From contig JAMCSD010000001.1 in the NCBI GenBank assembly GCA_023380755.1, forward strand, positions 1-25,218: a stretch of DNA of 25,218 bases, read 5' to 3'. The notes beneath the pieces are model-generated. The model was not told the origin of the DNA. It did not search any database and saw only the letters and a program-made list of their open reading frames with translations. Position 1 is the stretch's first letter. Each line of letters begins with the position of its first letter. The position numbers were made by a program, and so were the translations under genes. Shown here one piece after another: positions 21,026-25,218 of this stretch. Origin of the DNA: Patescibacteria group bacterium. Its GTDB lineage: Bacteria > Patescibacteria > Microgenomatia > UBA12405.

Positions 21026-21054
21026 ATTATATTACTATAAGACATTATTGTCAA
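21026..21054 (-). promoter_or_regulatory. Consensus sigma-70-type promoter of RNA unit A
   Basis: TTGACA, 17-nt spacer, TATAAT: a perfect match on the minus strand. GACA/TGTC arms overlap the -35 (GACAATAATGTC) and could be an operator. It is the strongest-looking promoter in the window and lies back to back with the promoter of the VirD4-like gene. Confidence 0.8.
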
Positions 21055-21105
21055 TAACCCTCATTAAATCCTCCAGTCCCCTCTCTCAAACCCCCGTTTT
21101 TACGA

Positions 21106-21111
21106 TACAAT
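21106..21111 (+). promoter_or_regulatory. -10 box of the VirD4-like gene
   Basis: TACAAT ends 7 nt before an in-frame TTG (21119) and 13 nt before the ATG (21125), so the mRNA would have at most about six leader bases. No clear -35. Confidence 0.45.
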
Positions 21112-21124
21112 AAACGTATTGCCT

Positions 21125-23386
21125 ATGCCCGACACCACACCTAACCTCAAGCTGGTGGAAATCCGCTTACCCCAGACAAACGAATACACCGCCGAGCAAA
21201 TGTCCTCCCTACTCGCCAACTTCGTCCAACTGGCCAAAAGTTCCTTGTGGGACGGCCTGCTTAACCGTCATACCACCATTGCCTCCCTGGAATTAGTCCT
21301 TATCAACGGACAAATACACTTCTTTACCGCTATTCCCGAAGCCAATTTCCAGTTCATCAAATCCCAAATCCTGGCCCAGTACCCTACCGCTATTGCCGTC
21401 GATAGCCCCGATTACCTCGAAAAGCTCGATCCCCAAAGCCTTCGGTATGGCCAAATCGGCCTCTCCAAAAGCTACTATTACCCGATTAAATCTACCAAAG
21501 ACTTTAAAGAGACCGAACCGCTGACCTCTCTTTTGGCTCCCCTTTCTCGCAGCCAGCCGAGTGATTTTTTTCTCTACCAGATCATCCTCAGCAACCCGCC
21601 CAAAAATTGGCAAGGCAGCATTATTTCCGTTATCCAAAACGGCATAATGGTTGACAAAGAAAAAAATTTCCGTCAGCCCCATCCCGACAAAGCTGTCTTT
21701 GAACAAAAAATCCAGTTCCCGGGGATACTCGCCCAAATCAACTTCCTGTCCAATAACCCTGGCCTGATTGCTTCCGTCGGCTCCTCTTTTGGTATCTACA
21801 CCAATCCTCGCGGCAATTTCTTTAAAATGTACCAGCCGGGCCTCTTCGCCGGCAACAAGCTCCAGCGTTCTGTTCACCAGCGGCTGCTCAATGGCCTCCA
21901 CTACGATATATTCAATATCGAAGAGCTTTCCGCCCTCTGGCACTTCCCTACCAAACTGACCAAGTTACCAAATATTGCTTGGGGCAAAAAGCTTTATGCC
22001 GATCCGCCCGACAATCTGCCTATTGCCGATGGCCTTAATGATGACCAGAAGAAGCAGGTTACCTTCTTTGCCAAGACTGAGTTTCGTAACCGCGAAGTCA
22101 TTTTTGGTATCAAAGAAGGCGAAGACCGCCGCCGCCATACCTACATCATTGGGAAGTCCGGTACCGGAAAAACGACCTTAATTGCCAATATGGCTATTGA
22201 CGACATCCGTAAAGGCAAAGGCGTCGCCATCATCGATCCCCACGGCGACCTGTGTAACACCATTTTGGATTACATTCCTTCTTCCCGGATTAATGATTGC
22301 TGCTACTTCAATCCGGCTGATCCCGACTACGTTTACCCCTTAAATGTTTTGGAAGCCACCAACGATTCTCAGCGGGAATTAGTTGCTTCCGGCGTTATCT
22401 CCATCTTCAAAAAGCTCTACGGCCAAGTTTCCTGGGGGCCTCGGCTGGAACACATCCTGCGCAACGCCGTCCTTACCTTAGTCAATACCCCTGATTCCAA
22501 CATGGTCCATATCATCGAAATCCTGACCAACAAACACTTCCGCGAAAAAATCGTCGCCAACCTTCAGAACCAAACCTTAAAGAATTTTTGGCTCAATGAG
22601 TATGAACGGATGGACGCAAAATTCCAAAATGAAGCCATCGCCCCCATCCTTAACAAAGTTGGACAATTTATTGCTTCAACTAATATAAGAAACACCGTTG
22701 CCCACGCCAAATCAAAAGTCAACATTCAGTCCATTATGGACCAAAAAAAGATCTTGATTGCCGATCTCTCGACCGGCAAACTCGGTGAAGACAACTCAGC
22801 GCTGCTCGGCGCCATGTTAATTACCCAAATCCAGCTCTCGGCCATGAACCGCATTTATCAGGCCCAATCGGACCGCAGCGATTTTTACCTTTATGTTGAC
22901 GAGTTTCAAAACTTTGCTACCGAAGCCTTCATTAAAATCCTTTCCGAAGCCAGGAAATTTAAACTCAACCTAATTGTGGCCAACCAATATATGGCCCAGC
23001 TTGACCGCACCATTCAGGACGCCATTTTGGGTAACGTTGGTTCCATTATGTCCTTTGTCGTCGGCTCTTCCGATGCCTTTATCCTCCAAAAAGAATTTGG
23101 GGTTAATTTCCCCGCTGAGGACCTCGTCAAAATCGGCCGCTACCAAATCATTTGTAAGCTCTCCATCGATTCCGACACCACTACTCCTTTTTACGCTACT
23201 ACCCTGCCGCCACTTAACTGTAAAAACCAACACCGGGATACTGTCATTCGCGTTTCTCAGGAACGTTGGGGCAAACGCAAATATCCCAATCCTCAATCGC
23301 CGCCTCATGCTACACCTCCAGTTCCCGCCCCACCTAGCGCCTCTTCCGCTCCGGCTTCTACCCGTCAAACTGATATCCTCCAATAG
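21125..23386 (+). CDS. VirD4/TraG-like ATPase (type IV secretion coupling-protein family)
   Basis: About 753 residues. The N-terminal 320 residues form a soluble domain without clear motifs. A HerA/VirD4-type ATPase core follows: Walker A YIIGKSGTGKTTLIA near residue 345, AIIDPHGDL, and Walker B FYLYVDEFQNF near residue 590. SEARKFKLNLIVANQYMAQL then corresponds to the TraM-recognition (TraD/TraG) C-terminal part. The tail is Pro/Ser/Ala-rich (about 720-753). No N-terminal membrane segment is seen, unlike classical VirD4. Relatives pump DNA or protein through type IV machines, and a lone homologue of this type is common in Patescibacteria. An ATG at 21125 is used; a TTG at 21119 is the alternative. 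The small membrane proteins at 15.5-18.1 kb are possible partners (inference). Confidence 0.85.
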   Translation: MPDTTPNLKLVEIRLPQTNEYTAEQMSSLLANFVQLAKSSLWDGLLNRHTTIASLELVLINGQIHFFTAIPEANFQFIKSQILAQYPTAIAVDSPDYLEKLDPQSLRYGQIGLSKSYYYPIKSTKDFKETEPLTSLLAPLSRSQPSDFFLYQIILSNPPKNWQGSIISVIQNGIMVDKEKNFRQPHPDKAVFEQKIQFPGILAQINFLSNNPGLIASVGSSFGIYTNPRGNFFKMYQPGLFAGNKLQRSVHQRLLNGLHYDIFNIEELSALWHFPTKLTKLPNIAWGKKLYADPPDNLPIADGLNDDQKKQVTFFAKTEFRNREVIFGIKEGEDRRRHTYIIGKSGTGKTTLIANMAIDDIRKGKGVAIIDPHGDLCNTILDYIPSSRINDCCYFNPADPDYVYPLNVLEATNDSQRELVASGVISIFKKLYGQVSWGPRLEHILRNAVLTLVNTPDSNMVHIIEILTNKHFREKIVANLQNQTLKNFWLNEYERMDAKFQNEAIAPILNKVGQFIASTNIRNTVAHAKSKVNIQSIMDQKKILIADLSTGKLGEDNSALLGAMLITQIQLSAMNRIYQAQSDRSDFYLYVDEFQNFATEAFIKILSEARKFKLNLIVANQYMAQLDRTIQDAILGNVGSIMSFVVGSSDAFILQKEFGVNFPAEDLVKIGRYQIICKLSIDSDTTTPFYATTLPPLNCKNQHRDTVIRVSQERWGKRKYPNPQSPPHATPPVPAPPSASSAPASTRQTDILQ

Positions 23387-23403
23387 GCCTTGTTAACTCA
23401 TAC

Positions 23404-23433
23404 TTGAAAATTCCCAAATTACCGTTTTACAAT
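23404..23433 (+). promoter_or_regulatory. Leaderless promoter of the 101-residue gene
   Basis: TTGAAA, 18-nt spacer, TACAAT, ending 8 nt before the ATG at 23442. It lies directly after the stop of the VirD4-like gene. Confidence 0.6.
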
Positions 23434-23441
23434 AGGCTCCT

Positions 23442-23747
23442 ATGCTAAATGAAGCATTAATCCCGAACACCACCCCTGATGATGACCGCCTCGCCATCGA
23501 ATTAGCCAAACAACTGGCCAGCCGCTCTAACCGGCTCACGACTATCCAGAACTGCCTCAACAGTGATAGTCCCTGTCGTGGTGATCTCTGTATCCTTGGT
23601 CCCAACCAGCGGACCGAATGCCTGGCTATCTTTGACCGCCAAACTTTTGCTGGCCATCCATTGGATATGGAAACTGTTCTTCGCGAAATCGAGACGGAAA
23701 ACAATACCAATTTCCGGCTTACCGCCGGTCACACTCAGTTGGAATAA
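23442..23747 (+). CDS. Small Cys-containing protein of unknown function (101 aa)
   Basis: Family not recognised. A helical N-terminus (DDDRLAIELAKQLASRSNRL) is followed by four cysteines in NCLNSDSPCRGDLCILG and RTECLAIF, which could bind a metal or an Fe-S cluster, and then a polar C-terminus. No signal peptide or membrane segment. The gene has a good promoter placed for a leaderless mRNA and no Shine-Dalgarno site; the promoter position fixes the start. It lies between the VirD4-like gene and another small Cys-containing gene. Confidence 0.65.
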   Translation: MLNEALIPNTTPDDDRLAIELAKQLASRSNRLTTIQNCLNSDSPCRGDLCILGPNQRTECLAIFDRQTFAGHPLDMETVLREIETENNTNFRLTAGHTQLE

Positions 23748-23753
23748 AACCCC

Positions 23754-23783
23754 TTGCATCTACACATCTCCTATATATATAAT
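23754..23783 (+). promoter_or_regulatory. Leaderless promoter of the 74-residue gene
   Basis: TTGCAT, 18-nt spacer, TATAAT, ending 8 nt before the ATG at 23792, the same geometry as the previous gene. Confidence 0.65.
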
Positions 23784-23788
23784 AGGAG
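23768..23788 (+). promoter_or_regulatory. Inverted repeat over the -10 box, possible operator
   Basis: CTCCTAT (23768-23774) and ATAGGAG (23782-23788) are a perfect 7-bp inverted repeat that encloses the -10 TATAAT. The right arm also contains an AGGAG just 3 nt before the ATG. It could be a repressor site. Confidence 0.4.
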
Positions 23789-23791
23789 TAT

Positions 23792-24016
23792 ATGCCACTC
23801 CCTTGCAACGCTGAAAGGTGTACTGTCAGTATCTTGTTAAAAGTTGGCGTCAACTTGTCCGAAAATCAGGTGACTTTCCTTCGCAAAAACTGCTTACCTT
23901 GTAAAATAGCTGCCAACCCGGAAGATCCTATTATCGATCAGATTAAAGAACAGACTACTATTGCTGAAATTGGTGCCAGCTGGTCTTCACAGAGAATCAG
24001 AAAAACACTTCCTTAA
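23792..24016 (+). CDS. Small Cys-containing protein of unknown function (74 aa)
   Basis: Family not recognised. Cysteines occur as C-x4-C at the start (LPCNAERCTV) and in a CxxC (KNCLPCKIA), a plausible metal site, followed by a charged C-terminal helix (PIIDQIKEQTTIAEIG). No signal peptide or membrane segment. The start follows a TATAAT box by 8 nt, supporting a leaderless transcript. It converges on topA; the two stop codons touch. Confidence 0.62.
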   Translation: MPLPCNAERCTVSILLKVGVNLSENQVTFLRKNCLPCKIAANPEDPIIDQIKEQTTIAEIGASWSSQRIRKTLP

Positions 24017-25218
24017 GGCTTTTTCCACCCCGCCCATTTACATTTGGGGTAGTTGGAGCAGCCGTAAAACTTCCGTCCCGCTTTGGTCTTCTTCACCACC
24101 GCCTCCGCTCCGCATTCCGGACACTTAAATCCTGCTAACTCCTTATATTGCCGGGTATACTTACATTCCGGAAAGCGCGAACAGGAAATAAATTTCCCAA
24201 ACCTTCCGGTTCGGATCACCAAATCCCCCTCCTTACACTCCGGACATTTTTCACCAATTTTTTCCGCTTCGACTTTCACTCTTTCCGAATCTTTTTCGGC
24301 TGTTTTCACTTCCTTTTCAAAGCCGCTCCAAAAATCTTTCATCATTTTTTTCCAGTCCAATTTTCCTTTGGCTATTTCGTCCAGCTCCTCTTCCATTCCC
24401 GCCGTAAATGGTAACGACAAGATGTCTTTGAAGTTTTTCACCAAATATTCATTGGCGGCAACCCCCAAAGCAGTCGGTTTAAACCGGCCTTCTTCCCGCT
24501 CCACGTATTGCCGGGCTAAGATCGTCGATATAATCGGTGCATAAGTGCTCGGCCGTCCAATCCCTTGTTTTTCCAAGCTCGACACCAAACTCGCATCGCT
24601 ATATCGGGGCGGCGGCGTGGTTTTTTGTTCCGCCAAATTCACTCCTTGATTTGGCAATTTCTCTCCTTCCGCCATTTCTGGTAAAACCACCTCGTCGACT
24701 TCCGCTCCCGTAATTTTCAAGAAACCATCAAACAAAGTCACTACCCCATTGGCCACAAACCGGGAATTGTTGTTGGCTAATACCACCTTGGTACTCTTTA
24801 ATTTGGCCGGAGCTTGGAGAAAGGCTACTGCCCGCTTCCAAATCAGTTCATATAATTTCCGCTGCTTGCTGTCTTCGGTTTCCAAAGTTGCCAAATTAAC
24901 CTCTGTCGGCCGGATGGCTTCGTGAGCCTCTTGAGCATTCTTGGCCGTATTTTTGTAGTGCCGGGTAGTTGGATTTACATACTTCTGACCATACTTTTTA
25001 AGGATATAGTCCCTAAACTGGGAAATTGCCTTCTCCGACAAGTTCACCGCATCTGTCCGGTGGTAAGTAATCAGTCCCTTTTCATAAAGTCTTTGGGCGA
25101 CATTCATGGTTTGTTTCCCTGACCACCCAAACCGGCGGGCAGCTGCTTGCTGCAGTTTGGAAGTAGTATATGGCGGCAACGGTGACCGGCTGGTTTCCCG
25201 GCCCTCAATTTTTAATAA
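24013..25218 (-). CDS. topA: DNA topoisomerase I, 5' end cut by window edge
   Basis: The frame is open to the right edge, so 402 codons of the C-terminal part are seen. The catalytic tyrosine lies in GLITYHRTDAVNLS (usually TYMRTDS), so the neighbours of the Tyr differ slightly from consensus. AQEAHEAIRPT, SLVSSLEKQGIGRPSTYAPII and FTAGMEEELDEIAKGK are typical type IA motifs. Two C-terminal zinc ribbons follow (CPECKEGDLVIRTGRFGKFI onward and CPECGAEAVVKKTKAGRKFY onward). The enzyme relaxes negative supercoils by single-strand passage. The gene converges on the small Cys-containing gene with no terminator visible between them. Confidence 0.95.
   Translation of the reverse strand, partial: LLKIEGRETSRSPLPPYTTSKLQQAAARRFGWSGKQTMNVAQRLYEKGLITYHRTDAVNLSEKAISQFRDYILKKYGQKYVNPTTRHYKNTAKNAQEAHEAIRPTEVNLATLETEDSKQRKLYELIWKRAVAFLQAPAKLKSTKVVLANNNSRFVANGVVTLFDGFLKITGAEVDEVVLPEMAEGEKLPNQGVNLAEQKTTPPPRYSDASLVSSLEKQGIGRPSTYAPIISTILARQYVEREEGRFKPTALGVAANEYLVKNFKDILSLPFTAGMEEELDEIAKGKLDWKKMMKDFWSGFEKEVKTAEKDSERVKVEAEKIGEKCPECKEGDLVIRTGRFGKFISCSRFPECKYTRQYKELAGFKCPECGAEAVVKKTKAGRKFYGCSNYPKCKWAGWKKP

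Noticed and set aside
21293..21943. 216-codon minus-strand frame inside the VirD4-like gene
   Set aside because: Antisense shadow of a conserved coding sequence, no promoter or ribosome binding site, no recognisable motif.
1..25218. CRISPR array
   Set aside because: No set of regularly spaced direct repeats and no cas genes.
1..25218. tRNA genes
   Set aside because: No GGTTCRA-type T-arm with matching acceptor and anticodon stems was found on either strand.

Overview
The window most likely comes from a Candidate Phyla Radiation (Patescibacteria, Microgenomates-like) genome. This is an inference from several features: a very short EF-Ts, a compressed rpsB-tsf-frr-rseP cluster, a VirD4/TraG-like ATPase of the kind common in these genomes, many small membrane proteins without recognisable relatives, and several genes whose -10 box lies only 7-13 nt before the start codon, which implies leaderless mRNAs. 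TGA is used as a stop, so the TGA=Gly code of Gracilibacteria does not apply.

Region 1 (1-10.7 kb) is an AT-rich surface-glycan island, mostly on the minus strand. It holds two GT4 glycosyltransferases (one cut by the window edge), a GT2 glycosyltransferase, a FkbM/CmcI-like methyltransferase, and a Wzm/Wzt-type ABC exporter pair. It also holds two intact SPASM-like radical SAM proteins, a third radical SAM gene broken by a frameshift at an A8 tract, a radical SAM fragment, a QueC-like PP-loop ATPase, and a PLP-dependent type III decarboxylase on the plus strand. The likely product is a modified polysaccharide or glycoconjugate that is built in the cytoplasm and exported by the ABC pair.

Region 2 (10.7-15.5 kb) holds a membrane-anchored GH39-like glycoside hydrolase, a bidirectional terminator, and the convergent housekeeping cluster rpsB-tsf-frr-rseP on the minus strand.

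Region 3 (15.5-18.5 kb, minus strand) holds two small operons of membrane-associated proteins of unknown function. One is three genes long and ends in a lipoprotein. The other is a run of four tightly coupled miniproteins of 42, 34, 36 and 81 residues. The two operons share a leader motif. A small Cys-containing zinc-ribbon-like protein follows.

Region 4 (18.5-21.1 kb) is the most unusual part. It lacks any long gene but contains four tandem minus-strand units of about 520-600 nt. Each has a promoter-like sequence, a 5' hairpin, a conserved GTNCTTTAA box, one strand of a long helix, a Shine-Dalgarno-like site about 95-130 nt further on, an internal hairpin with a U-run, and then the complementary helix strand followed directly by a U-tract. 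The helix sequences differ completely between units but pair within each unit. This looks like a family of structured long RNAs, possibly carrying small ORFs.

Region 5 (21.1-25.2 kb) holds the VirD4/TraG-like ATPase, two small Cys-containing proteins with near-ideal leaderless promoters, and the 3' part of topA on the minus strand, cut by the window edge.
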